64,000 bases of DNA, taken from Sphingobacteriales bacterium. Its GTDB lineage: Bacteria > Bacteroidota > Bacteroidia > Chitinophagales > Chitinophagaceae. Both the position numbers and the translations under genes were made by a program. Of the stretch, positions 1 through 7,720 are shown piece after piece; the stretch's first letter is position 1, and each line of letters starts with the position of its first letter. The stretch lies in the NCBI GenBank assembly GCA_003963365.1, contig RXJG01000004.1, forward strand, positions 1,246,554 through 1,310,553. The letters run 5' to 3'. Below the pieces are notes generated by a model. The model saw only the letters and a list, made by a program, of their open reading frames with translations. It made no database searches and was not told the origin of the DNA.

Positions 1-28
1 GACTTTATTTATTTAGCATAGGTTCTTA

Positions 29-1126
29 TTAGTTTCCTTTCACCATAAAGATGAAGTCTTTCACTTTGCGGGCCTGCAGTTTTCTTTCCATCTTTTTTAC
101 ACTGGATACAGACGGCACTTTGATATCAGCATATTCTTCATTCTTTTTCAATTCATCCAAAGCTTTATATATGTATTTGGATTGTATGGCAAATACCGCA
201 CCTTCTGTTTCTAACTGGCGGGTGCTCAAAATACCAATCACTTCACCATTTTCATTAAATACCGGTCCACCACTATTGCCGGGGTTTGCCGGTACATCTA
301 TCTGGCAGGTGAGTGTATCACCATTAAAACCGGTTTTAGCACTCAGGTAACCTTCGCCATAAACAATATCATTTCTTGGGTAACCAAAAGTATAGATTGG
401 CTCTGCAATATCAGTTGTTGATTTGCTGATGGCGTATGGTAAAGGAACAGGTTTGAATTCGCTATCGGCAATTTTTAAAATTGCCAGGTCTTTTGTATTA
501 TCGATAAAAGCAATCCCGGCCTTGTATTCTTCCCCTTTACTATTTAAAACCACTACAGTACTGGAATTTTTTATAATGTGTGCATTAGTGGCTAAATAAC
601 CTTTTGCATCAATAAGAAAGGCAGTACCGCTTGATTTAAACTTTACGTTTGGAACCTTCAAATCATCTTTTACTTTATTCAGCTCACTGCCCTGCGCATC
701 TGTTGTCTTCTTTATATCATCAATCTTTTTGCTTAACTCCTGTACCTGGTTAATATCTGCTTTAGGAGCAACTAAATTGCTGGCAGCATAAGTGAGCAGC
801 GATGTTATACCTGCAATAGAAGCAGCGATAGCGATCGTTTTCTTATAACGCTTATACAGGGTAATCACTTTAGCTCCGGCACTTAATGCTTTTTCTTTGA
901 GCACACCTTCCGCTTCCAGTTTGGCCTGTGTTTCATGCAGGTTATTTTTGAAAGATTTAATGCTGCTGTAGCGGTTCATTTCATTTAAAAAGAAATGATG
1001 CTCCACCACCAGTTGATCCAGTTCAGGATTGGTGCGGCGCATTTGTTCGAAAGAGGCTTTTTCCTGTTCGTTCATTTCCCCTTTCAGGTAACGCTCTGCA
1101 GCATCGAGTAATAAAATTTCATCCAT
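29..1126 (-). CDS. Membrane-anchored trypsin-like (S1C) serine protease with anti-sigma-like N-terminus
   Basis: The 365-residue protein has three parts. Residues 1-45 (motif ERYLKGEMNEQEKASFEQ) resemble the N-terminus of Bacteroidota anti-sigma factors. A hydrophobic segment lies at about 97-116, followed by a short coiled-coil-like stretch (125-155). Residues 165-330 form a trypsin/Deg-type protease with His183 (ATNAHII), Asp213 (DLAIL) and Ser285 (NPGNSGGP). No PDZ domain is visible, so it is not a classical DegP/HtrA. The gene starts one base after the stop of the ECF sigma gene, so the two are surely co-transcribed. By topology the N-terminus should face the cytoplasm and the protease the periplasm (inference). 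The natural reading is a sigma-linked stress protease or sensor. The protease call is firm; the anti-sigma role is inferred from position and weak similarity. Confidence 0.88.
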   Translation of the reverse strand: MDEILLLDAAERYLKGEMNEQEKASFEQMRRTNPELDQLVVEHHFFLNEMNRYSSIKSFKNNLHETQAKLEAEGVLKEKALSAGAKVITLYKRYKKTIAIAASIAGITSLLTYAASNLVAPKADINQVQELSKKIDDIKKTTDAQGSELNKVKDDLKVPNVKFKSSGTAFLIDAKGYLATNAHIIKNSSTVVVLNSKGEEYKAGIAFIDNTKDLAILKIADSEFKPVPLPYAISKSTTDIAEPIYTFGYPRNDIVYGEGYLSAKTGFNGDTLTCQIDVPANPGNSGGPVFNENGEVIGILSTRQLETEGAVFAIQSKYIYKALDELKKNEEYADIKVPSVSSVKKMERKLQARKVKDFIFMVKGN

Positions 1127-1127
1127 C

Positions 1128-1694
1128 TCAGTTCCCGTTTTTATATTGAGTAAAGAAAAGTTTTTTTAGTCTCATAAGGCATTTGTATTTCTGGTTTTTG
1201 GCATTATCGGCATTGGTGTAGCCAAAGTTCTCTGCTATTTCCTGCATGTTCTTACCCTGTAAGTAATATGCCTCTAACAAACTTTTACACGGCTCCCCTA
1301 TATGCCCCATTGCTTTTTCCATCATTAAATAGGCCTCATTCTTTTTCTGGTGTTCCTCTAATTCATCTTCCACCGGCACCACCTCATCCAGGCTTTCCAC
1401 CGGCGAGTTATAGCGTTGAGATTGTTGTAACCTTTTAAGCCATAGTCGCCTGCATACGGAATATACATAGGTTTTAATTTGTGCTGTTAACTCAAAGGAC
1501 CCCGACGCTGCTTTTTCATATAGCACAATCATAGCTTCCTGGAAAATATCCTTGGCATCATCCGTAGTACCACTATTATTAAGAATATAGGTCTGTATCA
1601 GTCCGAAATTCTCCTTATAAAGAACTTCAATGGCCTGTTTATCGTTCGATGCCAGTCCTTTAAGCAATAAATCGTCGTTAGGGTATACTTTCAC
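1128..1694 (-). CDS. RNA polymerase ECF-type sigma factor
   Basis: This 188-residue protein has the two-domain ECF layout. Region 2 lies at about residues 20-95 (DDAKDIFQEAMIVLYEKA, then a KTYVYSVCRRLWLKRL segment). Region 4 lies at about 125-180 (SLLEAYYLQGKNMQEIAENFGYTN, a helix-turn-helix). A Glu-rich linker joins them. No extra C-terminal domain is seen. It is the first gene of a two-gene unit with the membrane protease, which suggests the downstream product controls it or is controlled by it. The stimulus cannot be read from sequence. The family assignment is secure. Confidence 0.93.
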   Translation of the reverse strand: MKVYPNDDLLLKGLASNDKQAIEVLYKENFGLIQTYILNNSGTTDDAKDIFQEAMIVLYEKAASGSFELTAQIKTYVYSVCRRLWLKRLQQSQRYNSPVESLDEVVPVEDELEEHQKKNEAYLMMEKAMGHIGEPCKSLLEAYYLQGKNMQEIAENFGYTNADNAKNQKYKCLMRLKKLFFTQYKNGN

Positions 1695-1832
1695 CTGTTC
1701 GTTTTTAATACAGAAAGAGCAAAATTGTAACCCAAAAAGCGGAAAAAAAAATTTTTTAAAATTAGCGGGTTACCTTTTTGCACCCTGTGGTATTATTGGT
1801 CAAATAATTATTTCAAAAACTTAAAAATCATC

Positions 1833-2036
1833 ATGATGAAAAAAGCATTATTAGCTTTCGCTATCGTAGCGTTCGTAGCTTGTAATTCAGAAGGAACTAA
1901 AACTGAAACTAAAGACACGACTGCTGCTCCTGCAGTAGCTCCTGTTCAAGACACTACTAAGAAAGATACTACTGTAAAAGCTCCTGTTGCTGATACAACT
2001 AAAAAAGCTGACACAACAGCTAAAGCTAAGAAATAA
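1833..2036 (+). CDS. Small Thr/Lys/Ala-rich lipoprotein
   Basis: A 67-residue protein with a short signal peptide ending in the lipobox FVAC; the mature protein would begin at the Cys near residue 17. The rest is low complexity: DTTKK and DTT units alternate with Ala/Pro/Val, with no predicted fold. Two adjacent ATGs at 1833 and 1836 could both serve as start. It is followed by a structured intergenic stretch and a terminator at 2144-2180, so it is probably monocistronic. The size, lipobox and absence of shadowing genes support a real gene. Function is unknown; such short lipoproteins may be abundant envelope components. Confidence 0.75.
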   Translation: MMKKALLAFAIVAFVACNSEGTKTETKDTTAAPAVAPVQDTTKKDTTVKAPVADTTKKADTTAKAKK

Positions 2037-2143
2037 GCTAACAATCGCTGAACCCATACGGGTATGGTCATAAAAAAGAATTGCTTGTAGCTTTTAAAGA
2101 CCTGTAATCAGCTAAAGATTTTCATATGGCAAGCAATCGTTAG
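2037..2143 (+). other. Structured 3-prime region with competing helices, possible small RNA
   Basis: The stretch between the small lipoprotein and its terminator holds two mutually exclusive long-range pairings. Bases 2038-2049 (CTAACAATCGCT) pair with 2132-2143 (10 of 12). Bases 2080-2087 (ATTGCTTG) pair perfectly with 2130-2137 (CAAGCAAT), with an inner TAGCT/AGCTA pair at 2088-2092 and 2110-2114. A small local hairpin CATA-CGGG-TATG lies at 2055-2066. It could be a structured 3-prime UTR or an independently stable small RNA. I do not recognise a known RNA family. Confidence 0.3.
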
Positions 2144-2180
2144 AGGCCGCTTCATTCCTGAAGTGGCTTTCTTTTTTTTA
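2144..2180 (+). terminator. Rho-independent terminator after the small lipoprotein
   Basis: A stem of about 10 bp, GCCGCTTCA / TGAAGTGGC (one G-U pair), closes a TTCC loop and is followed by a run of T residues (TTTCTTTTTTTTA). It ends the lipoprotein transcript. Confidence 0.85.
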
Positions 2181-2249
2181 TGGGCAATTGATAATTTAAC
2201 CATGAATTTCATTTTTAATTGTCCATTTTTCATGGTCAATTACCCATTG
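2180..2249. repeat. Degenerate heptad-repeat element, inverted pair
   Basis: Two arms (about 2180-2207 and 2218-2249) are built of A/T-rich 7-mers and are roughly inverse complements: ATGGGCAATTGA on the left against TCAATTACCCAT on the right. It lies between the terminator of the lipoprotein gene and the aromatic operon leader. It resembles the cleaner heptad elements elsewhere in the window but is less regular. Confidence 0.5.
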
Positions 2250-2343
2250 CAAACACACGTTTGTTTTAATAATATTTTGAAAATCAATAAAATTTTTGAA
2301 CAATTCTGTTGGCTGTTTAATCACTTAATCTTACTTTCGTTCT

Positions 2344-2427
2344 ATGCTCAACAGCAAAGGATATTTCTGGTTTTACTTTTACTTCTATTTTACTAATAGA
2401 CCGGGAATGCTTTTGTTGAACGCTTAA
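2344..2427 (+). CDS. Aromatic amino-acid operon leader peptide (27 residues)
   Basis: A 27-codon reading frame beginning ATG CTC AAC and ending TAA encodes ten consecutive aromatic residues, YFWFYFYFYF (five Phe, four Tyr, one Trp), at codons 7-16 (2362-2391). It stands 61 bp upstream of pheA and is followed by a perfect terminator hairpin. This is the classic arrangement of a translated attenuator peptide such as PheL or TrpL. As with most genes here, no Shine-Dalgarno sequence is visible. Ten aromatic codons in a row immediately before an aromatic biosynthesis operon are very unlikely by chance. Confidence 0.9.
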   Translation: MLNSKGYFWFYFYFYFTNRPGMLLLNA

Positions 2428-2487
2428 ACTAGACAGAACTAAAACAACATAAAGAGTCCCGGTAAAAAACCGGGACTCTTGCTTTTA
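2348..2487 (+). promoter_or_regulatory. Ribosome-mediated transcription attenuator of the aromatic operon
   Basis: Four pairing segments can be traced. Segment 1 (2348-2370) pairs with segment 2 (2401-2419): TCAACA with TGTTGA, AAAG with CTTT, and 2362-2370 with 2401-2409 including G-U pairs. Segment 2 (2400-2406, ACCGGGA) can instead pair perfectly with segment 3 (2457-2463, TCCCGGT). Segments 3 and 4 form an 11-bp terminator, AAGAGTCCCGG / CCGGGACTCTT (2452-2462 with 2470-2480), followed by GCTTTTAT. A ribosome stalled on the aromatic codons in segment 1 would free segment 2 to block the terminator. A ribosome reaching the stop codon would cover segment 2 and allow termination. Confidence 0.88.
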
Positions 2488-2488
2488 T

Positions 2489-3319
2489 ATGACAACAAGA
2501 GTCTCCATACAAGGCTATGAAGGCAGTTTTCACCAGGTGGCTGCACAACAATTTTTCGGAAAAGAGACCGAAGTGATTCCATGCGCTACTTTTAAGGAAG
2601 TGGTAAAGATTGCTGCAAACAAAAAGGAAAGTAATGGCGGAGTAATGGCAATTGAAAATTCTATTGCCGGCAGTATTTTGCCTAACTACAATTTACTTCA
2701 AAAAAGTAATCTTAAAATTGTTGGTGAGATTTATTTACAGATTCGCCAAAACCTCCTGGTGAATCCCGGTGTGAAGCTGGAAGATATCCGTGAAGTCCAT
2801 TCTCACCCAATGGCCATCCTTCAATGTTTGGAATACCTGGAAAAATTTAACTGGAAATTAATTGAAACAGAAGATACGGCGTTAAGTGCAAAACATATTC
2901 ATCAGCATCGCAGTAAACATACTGCTGCCATTGCCAGTAAGCTGGCTGCCGAATTATTTAAGTTGGAAGTGATTACTCCTAATATTCACACGATGAAAAA
3001 TAATTACACGAGGTTTTTGATTTTACAAAGAGAAGATGTGGCTCAGCCGGTGAATGATGCTAATAAAGCTTCGGTTAATTTTCACACCGACCATTCAAGA
3101 GGAAGTTTGGCAAAAGTGCTTACCGCTATTTCCAATGGTGGTATAAATTTGAGCAAACTGCAAAGTTTTCCTATTCCGGGAAGTGATTTTAAATACAGTT
3201 TTCATGCAGATATGGAATTTGATACAATAGAGCAGTTCAATAAAGTAATAGATGAAGTAAAACCATTGACGGCTGAGTTGAAAGTGTATGGAACATATAA
3301 AAGAGGAATGTGGAAATAG
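2489..3319 (+). CDS. pheA: Prephenate dehydratase (monofunctional, with ACT domain)
   Basis: Converts prephenate to phenylpyruvate, the committed step to phenylalanine. The 276 residues hold the catalytic domain (about 3-180; AIENSIAGS at 54-62, NNYTRFLIL with the catalytic Thr-Arg-Phe at 174-176) and a C-terminal ACT domain (about 195-270) for Phe feedback. The ACT Phe-binding motif usually written ESRP appears as SKLQSFP here. There is no N-terminal chorismate mutase domain; that activity is fused to the DAHP synthase downstream. The ATG lies 8 bases after the attenuator terminator stem, so this is the first structural gene of the operon. Confidence 0.95.
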   Translation: MTTRVSIQGYEGSFHQVAAQQFFGKETEVIPCATFKEVVKIAANKKESNGGVMAIENSIAGSILPNYNLLQKSNLKIVGEIYLQIRQNLLVNPGVKLEDIREVHSHPMAILQCLEYLEKFNWKLIETEDTALSAKHIHQHRSKHTAAIASKLAAELFKLEVITPNIHTMKNNYTRFLILQREDVAQPVNDANKASVNFHTDHSRGSLAKVLTAISNGGINLSKLQSFPIPGSDFKYSFHADMEFDTIEQFNKVIDEVKPLTAELKVYGTYKRGMWK

Positions 3320-3376
3320 TTTGTCTGAACCACTATTTGCGGATATAAATGATTAAAAGGAAAAGAGCATATTAAT

Positions 3377-4540
3377 ATGATTCAAACATCAAAAAGATTA
3401 GAGGGAATTGGAGAATATTATTTTTCTCAGAAGCTGAGAGAGATTGATGAACTGAATAAGCAGGGGAAGAATATTATTAATCTTGGTATCGGCAGTCCTG
3501 ATTTGCCGCCGCATCCTGATGTGATTAAAGTATTACAGGAAGAAAGCAGCAAACCCAATACACATGCTTATCAATCGTATAAAGGTTCGCCGGTGTTGCG
3601 TAAGGCTATGAGTGATTGGTATAATAAATGGTATGGTGTTGAATTAAATCCTGATACGGAAGTATTACCGCTGATAGGAAGCAAAGAAGGTATCATGCAC
3701 ATCTGCATGACTTATTTAAACGATGGCGATAAAGTTTTAATTCCTAATCCCGGTTATCCAACGTATACCAGTGCGGTAAAATTAGCAGGTGGAACTTGTG
3801 TGGAGTATGAACTGCATGATGATAACGACTGGAAACCTGACTTTGCCGAACTGGAAAAAATGGATTTGAATAGTGTGAAGCTGATGTTTGTGAATTATCC
3901 GCATATGCCAACCGGTAAATTGCCGGAACAAAAATTCTTTGAAGAACTGGTGGCATTTGCCAAAAAGCACAGCATCTTAATTGTTCATGATAATCCATAC
4001 AGTTTTATTTTGAATGATTCACCTATGAGTTTATTAAGTGTGAATGATGCAAAAGAAGTGGTGCTGGAATTAAACTCGTTGAGTAAAAGCCAGAATATGG
4101 CAGGATGGAGAATTGGAATGTTGTGTGCGGCCAAAGAAAGAATTGATGAAGTGCTTCGCTTTAAAAGCAATATGGATAGTGGAATGTTTTTGCCGGTGCA
4201 GTTAGCAGCAGCAAAAGCATTAAGTCTGGGTAAAGACTGGTATGATAGTGTGAATGCTGTGTACAAACGCAGAAGAGAAAAAGCATTTGAGTTACTGGAC
4301 TTGTTAGGTTGCAAATATTCCAAAGACCAGGCGGGAATGTTTGTATGGGCTAAAATCAACAGCCGTTACAAAGATTGTTATGATTGTGCTGATTTTGTTT
4401 TATACAACAGCAACGTATTTATTACACCCGGTGGAATATTTGGTAATGCCGGTAACAATTATGTTCGGGTAAGTTTATGTGCTACCGAAGAAAAATTTGA
4501 AGAGAGTATCAACCGTATTAAAAACAGTTTGAAAAATTGA
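3377..4540 (+). CDS. Pyridoxal-phosphate aminotransferase (class I/II), likely aromatic or prephenate aminotransferase
   Basis: A 387-residue fold-type I aminotransferase. The PLP lysine is Lys237 in SLSKSQNMAGWRIG, and the ring-contacting Asp is Asp205 in HDNPY. The signature usually written NPNNPTG is NYPHMPTG (173-180), with Met177 where Asn is expected. Sitting between pheA and tyrA, it most likely catalyses the final transamination to Phe/Tyr or acts on prephenate. By sequence it looks closest to the aspartate/LL-diaminopimelate aminotransferase group, so the exact substrate is an inference from the operon. Confidence 0.88.
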   Translation: MIQTSKRLEGIGEYYFSQKLREIDELNKQGKNIINLGIGSPDLPPHPDVIKVLQEESSKPNTHAYQSYKGSPVLRKAMSDWYNKWYGVELNPDTEVLPLIGSKEGIMHICMTYLNDGDKVLIPNPGYPTYTSAVKLAGGTCVEYELHDDNDWKPDFAELEKMDLNSVKLMFVNYPHMPTGKLPEQKFFEELVAFAKKHSILIVHDNPYSFILNDSPMSLLSVNDAKEVVLELNSLSKSQNMAGWRIGMLCAAKERIDEVLRFKSNMDSGMFLPVQLAAAKALSLGKDWYDSVNAVYKRRREKAFELLDLLGCKYSKDQAGMFVWAKINSRYKDCYDCADFVLYNSNVFITPGGIFGNAGNNYVRVSLCATEEKFEESINRIKNSLKN

Positions 4541-4550
4541 TTGATATAAG

Positions 4551-5399
4551 ATGTTTAATAACCTGGCGATAATAGGCACCGGTTTAATTGGAGGTTCTTT
4601 CAGTTTGTGTCTGAAAGAAAGAGGATTGGTTAAACATACCATTGGAGTAAGCCGTACACAGAAGAGTGCAAACAAAGCACTGGAACTGGGAATTGTAGAT
4701 GAAATTCTTCCATTGGAAGAAGCAGTGAAGAAAGCTGATTTGATTTATGTAGCCATTCCTGTTGATGTTACTATCCCAACCATGGAAAAGATAATGGACA
4801 TAGTTACGGATAAACAAATAGTGGTGGATGCAGGCTCAACAAAATATGCGTTATGCAGTGCATTAGCCAATCATACCAGGCGGAGTCGTTTTGTGGCATC
4901 GCATCCCATGTGGGGAACCGAGTATAGTGGTCCTGAAGCAGCAGTGAGAGAAGCTTTTACCGGGAGAGCCTGTGTGATTTGTGAAAAAGAAAAGAGTGAT
5001 AAAGATGCGCTGGAAGCAGTAGAAAAAATTTACCGTGACTTAGGAATGCATATTGTGTACATGGATGCAGCTGCACATGACATACATGCTGCGTATGTAA
5101 GTCATATATCTCATATCACTTCATTTGCTTTGGCGAATACGGTGTTAGAAAAAGAAAAAGAAGAGGATGCCATTTTTGAATTAGCGGGTGGTGGTTTTGA
5201 AAGTACCGTACGTTTGGCCAAGAGTAACCCGGCCATGTGGGTGCCCATTTTTATGCAGAATAAAGAAAATATTCTGGATGTATTGAATGAACATATCAGC
5301 CAGTTAAGAAAGTTTAAGGCAAGTTTGGAAAAAGAGAATGCTGAATATTTGCTGGAGCTGATTGAAAATGCGAATAAGATAAGGAGGATTATTAAGTAG
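4551..5399 (+). CDS. tyrA: Prephenate dehydrogenase
   Basis: Oxidatively decarboxylates prephenate (or arogenate) toward tyrosine. The 282-residue protein starts with a Rossmann NAD(P) motif, IIGTGLIGGS (7-16), followed by GSTK, SHPMWGTEYSGPEAA and the helical C-terminal domain with VSHISHITSFALA, which carries the catalytic His of the family. There is no ACT or chorismate mutase extension. It starts 10 bases after the aminotransferase stop. A 162-bp gap with a short heptad element follows before the DAHP synthase. Confidence 0.94.
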   Translation: MFNNLAIIGTGLIGGSFSLCLKERGLVKHTIGVSRTQKSANKALELGIVDEILPLEEAVKKADLIYVAIPVDVTIPTMEKIMDIVTDKQIVVDAGSTKYALCSALANHTRRSRFVASHPMWGTEYSGPEAAVREAFTGRACVICEKEKSDKDALEAVEKIYRDLGMHIVYMDAAAHDIHAAYVSHISHITSFALANTVLEKEKEEDAIFELAGGGFESTVRLAKSNPAMWVPIFMQNKENILDVLNEHISQLRKFKASLEKENAEYLLELIENANKIRRIIK

Positions 5400-5404
5400 T
5401 TATT

Positions 5405-5425
5405 TTGAATGATGAATGTTGAATG
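5405..5425. repeat. Heptad-repeat element, three units
   Basis: Three tandem 7-mers, TTGAATG ATGAATG TTGAATG, just after the tyrA stop codon. It is the same kind of unit as the element at 6648-6675. Nothing else is recognisable in the 162-bp tyrA to aroG spacer. Confidence 0.6.
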
Positions 5426-5561
5426 AAAAGTTTTCACGATTGACGAAAAGAAGAATAAAGAACAGGACGTACAAGTGAGTGACACAACAGCAGCTGAAAA
5501 AAGTTTTAGCTGCCGGTAACATAAAAACAAAACCAAATTTTAATAGTTTAATTTTGACATC

Positions 5562-6647
5562 ATGCAAGCAACACAAACAGTGAATGAAAAAGCACAGGCG
5601 GCGTGGAATAAAAGACCGCTGGTGATTTCTGGTCCGTGCAGTGCGGAGACAGAAGAACAAGTAATTGAAACTGCCCGGCGACTGGCAGCAACCGGTAAAG
5701 TAGACATGCTGCGGGCCGGTATCTGGAAACCACGTACCAAACCCGGAATGTTTGAAGGAGTTGGCGCCAAAGGTTTGCCCTGGTTACAACAGGCGAAGAA
5801 ATTAACCGGTTTGCCAACGACAGTAGAAGTAGCTACCGGCAAACAGGTAGAAGATGCCTTAACTTTTGATGTGGATGTATTATGGATAGGTGCCCGTACA
5901 ACGGTAAACCCTTTTAGCGTACAGGAGGTGGCTGATGCACTGCGTGGGGTAGATGTACCCGTGTTAATTAAAAACCCTATCAATCCTGATTTGGAATTGT
6001 GGAGTGGTGCCGTTGAACGTATAGCAAGAGTGGGTGTAAAACAAATTGGTTTGATTCACCGTGGGTTTAGTGCCTATGGTAATACCGAATACCGTAATGC
6101 TCCGATGTGGCACCTGGCTATTGAAATGAAACGCCGCAATCCCGGTATGATGATTATTAATGACCCTTCACATATTTGTGGACGCAGGGATATATTGATG
6201 GATGTGGCTCAAAAAGCGATTGATCTTGACTTTGACGGGTTGATGATTGAAAGTCATATTGACCCTGATAAAGCATGGAGTGATGCCAAACAACAAGTTA
6301 CCCCGGAAGCACTGGGTGAAATGATCAGTTCCATTAAATGGCGTAAAGAAGATGTTGCTTCTGATGAGTTTCATTCCGCACTGGAAAAATTACGTCAGCA
6401 AATTAATCACCTCGATGATGAACTGATGGATTTATTAGGTCAGCGTATGAAGATTGCTGAAAAGATTGGTGAATACAAAAAGAATAACAGCGTAACTATT
6501 TTACAGACCAACCGATGGAATTCCATATTGGAAAGAGCTTTTGCAAAAGGTGAGAAGTTAGGATTGAGCAAAGAATTCATCACCAAGTATTTTGATGCGG
6601 TGCATATGGAAAGCATCAATAAGCAAAACAGGATTATGAATTCATAA
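5562..6647 (+). CDS. Bifunctional DAHP synthase / chorismate mutase
   Basis: Joins the first shikimate-pathway step (PEP + erythrose 4-phosphate to DAHP) with chorismate to prephenate. Residues 15-265 form a short type I-beta DAHP synthase (SGPCSAE at 23-29, RAGIWKPRTKPG, IGLIHRGFSAYG, NDPSHICGRRD). Residues 273-358 form an AroQ-type helical chorismate mutase (LEKLRQQINHLDDELMDLLGQR, then KKN and LQTNRW). The same domain order is known from Prevotella-type enzymes, where the mutase domain acts as an allosteric unit for prephenate (established for that family; assumed here). At 361 residues it is full length. Confidence 0.93.
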   Translation: MQATQTVNEKAQAAWNKRPLVISGPCSAETEEQVIETARRLAATGKVDMLRAGIWKPRTKPGMFEGVGAKGLPWLQQAKKLTGLPTTVEVATGKQVEDALTFDVDVLWIGARTTVNPFSVQEVADALRGVDVPVLIKNPINPDLELWSGAVERIARVGVKQIGLIHRGFSAYGNTEYRNAPMWHLAIEMKRRNPGMMIINDPSHICGRRDILMDVAQKAIDLDFDGLMIESHIDPDKAWSDAKQQVTPEALGEMISSIKWRKEDVASDEFHSALEKLRQQINHLDDELMDLLGQRMKIAEKIGEYKKNNSVTILQTNRWNSILERAFAKGEKLGLSKEFITKYFDAVHMESINKQNRIMNS

Positions 6648-6675
6648 GTGAATGGTGAATAGTCAATGGTGAATG
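6648..6675. repeat. 28-bp heptad-repeat element (four 7-mers)
   Basis: GTGAATG GTGAATA GTCAATG GTGAATG fills most of the spacer between the DAHP synthase/chorismate mutase stop and aroB. It has exactly the 4 x 7 structure seen inside aroA and elsewhere. Confidence 0.8.
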
Positions 6676-6688
6676 ATATAAATGAACA

Positions 6689-7717
6689 ATGAAAGAATTA
6701 AAGTACCAGTTTTCTAAACGGGAGGTGACATATTACCTGGATGCTGAATTTTCTTATTTGGAAAATTTGGTTGAGAGGAATAATACAGTACTGATACTGG
6801 ATGAGAATGTTGCCGGTTATCATAAAGAAAAACTGGAAGGGTGGAAGACGATTGTAATACCGCCGGGGGAAGCTTATAAACAACAATCAACCGTTGATTC
6901 TATTATTCATCAGCTGATAAAAATTGGAGCAGACAGAAAAACATTTTTAGTGGGAGTTGGTGGAGGTGTGATTACGGATATGACCGGTTATGTTGCTTCC
7001 GTGTATATGCGTGGTGTGCAATTTGGTTTTGTTCCCACTACTTTGCTGAGTATGGTGGATGCTTCTATTGGTGGAAAGAATGGAGTAGATATTGGTATTT
7101 ACAAGAACCTCGTTGGTACAATTAATCAACCAAAGTTTATTTTATTTGACTATTCACTGCTGCAAACATTGCCCGAAGCAGAATGGGTTAATGGTTGTGC
7201 CGAAATGATAAAGCATGGTTGTATAAAAGATGCCGGTTTATTTCAGTTGCTGGAAGAAAACAATCTTTCATCTATTCAATCAAATGCATCATTGTTTGCT
7301 TCTGTCATCGAAAGAAATGTGACAATCAAATCCGATGTAGTTAAGAACGATGAATTTGAAAATGGTGAAAGAAGATTACTCAACTTTGGCCATACGCTGG
7401 CGCATGCCATTGAGAATAATTATCAATTATCTCATGGACAGGCAGTAAGTATTGGAATGGTGGTGGCAGCAGCCATATCGGAAACGATTAATCGTTTTAG
7501 TGCCGGTGATAAAGCAAGATTGATTAAAGTATTGCAGCAATATCAACTGCCGGTACAATTTTCTTACAATAAAGAAAAAGCTTTTGAAACACTGGTGATG
7601 GATAAAAAGAGGTCAGGTAATGCCATGAATTATGTATTGCTGAAATCAATTGGTGAAGCAGAGGTTAAATCCATTCCTTTAGAACAATTAAAAGAATTAT
7701 TGCTACAAACGAATTAA
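6689..7717 (+). CDS. aroB: 3-dehydroquinate synthase
   Basis: Cyclises DAHP to 3-dehydroquinate, using NAD and a divalent metal. The 342 residues include the NAD-binding GVGGGVITDMTGYVAS region, the conserved TTLLSMVDASIGGKNGVD block, and the metal ligands Glu in GCAEMIKHG, His in FGHTLAHAIE and His in LSHGQAVSIGM. It is the fifth structural gene of the aromatic operon. Its start codon lies 41 bases after the preceding stop, within a spacer largely made of a heptad element. Confidence 0.95.
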   Translation: MKELKYQFSKREVTYYLDAEFSYLENLVERNNTVLILDENVAGYHKEKLEGWKTIVIPPGEAYKQQSTVDSIIHQLIKIGADRKTFLVGVGGGVITDMTGYVASVYMRGVQFGFVPTTLLSMVDASIGGKNGVDIGIYKNLVGTINQPKFILFDYSLLQTLPEAEWVNGCAEMIKHGCIKDAGLFQLLEENNLSSIQSNASLFASVIERNVTIKSDVVKNDEFENGERRLLNFGHTLAHAIENNYQLSHGQAVSIGMVVAAAISETINRFSAGDKARLIKVLQQYQLPVQFSYNKEKAFETLVMDKKRSGNAMNYVLLKSIGEAEVKSIPLEQLKELLLQTN

Positions 7718-7720
7718 ACA

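Noticed and set aside
2163-2396. 77-codon plus-strand open frame upstream of the aromatic operon
   Set aside because: It runs across the terminator tail, the heptad element and, in another frame, the leader peptide. It has a low-complexity Leu/Phe tail and no recognisable domain. The leader-peptide reading explains the region better.
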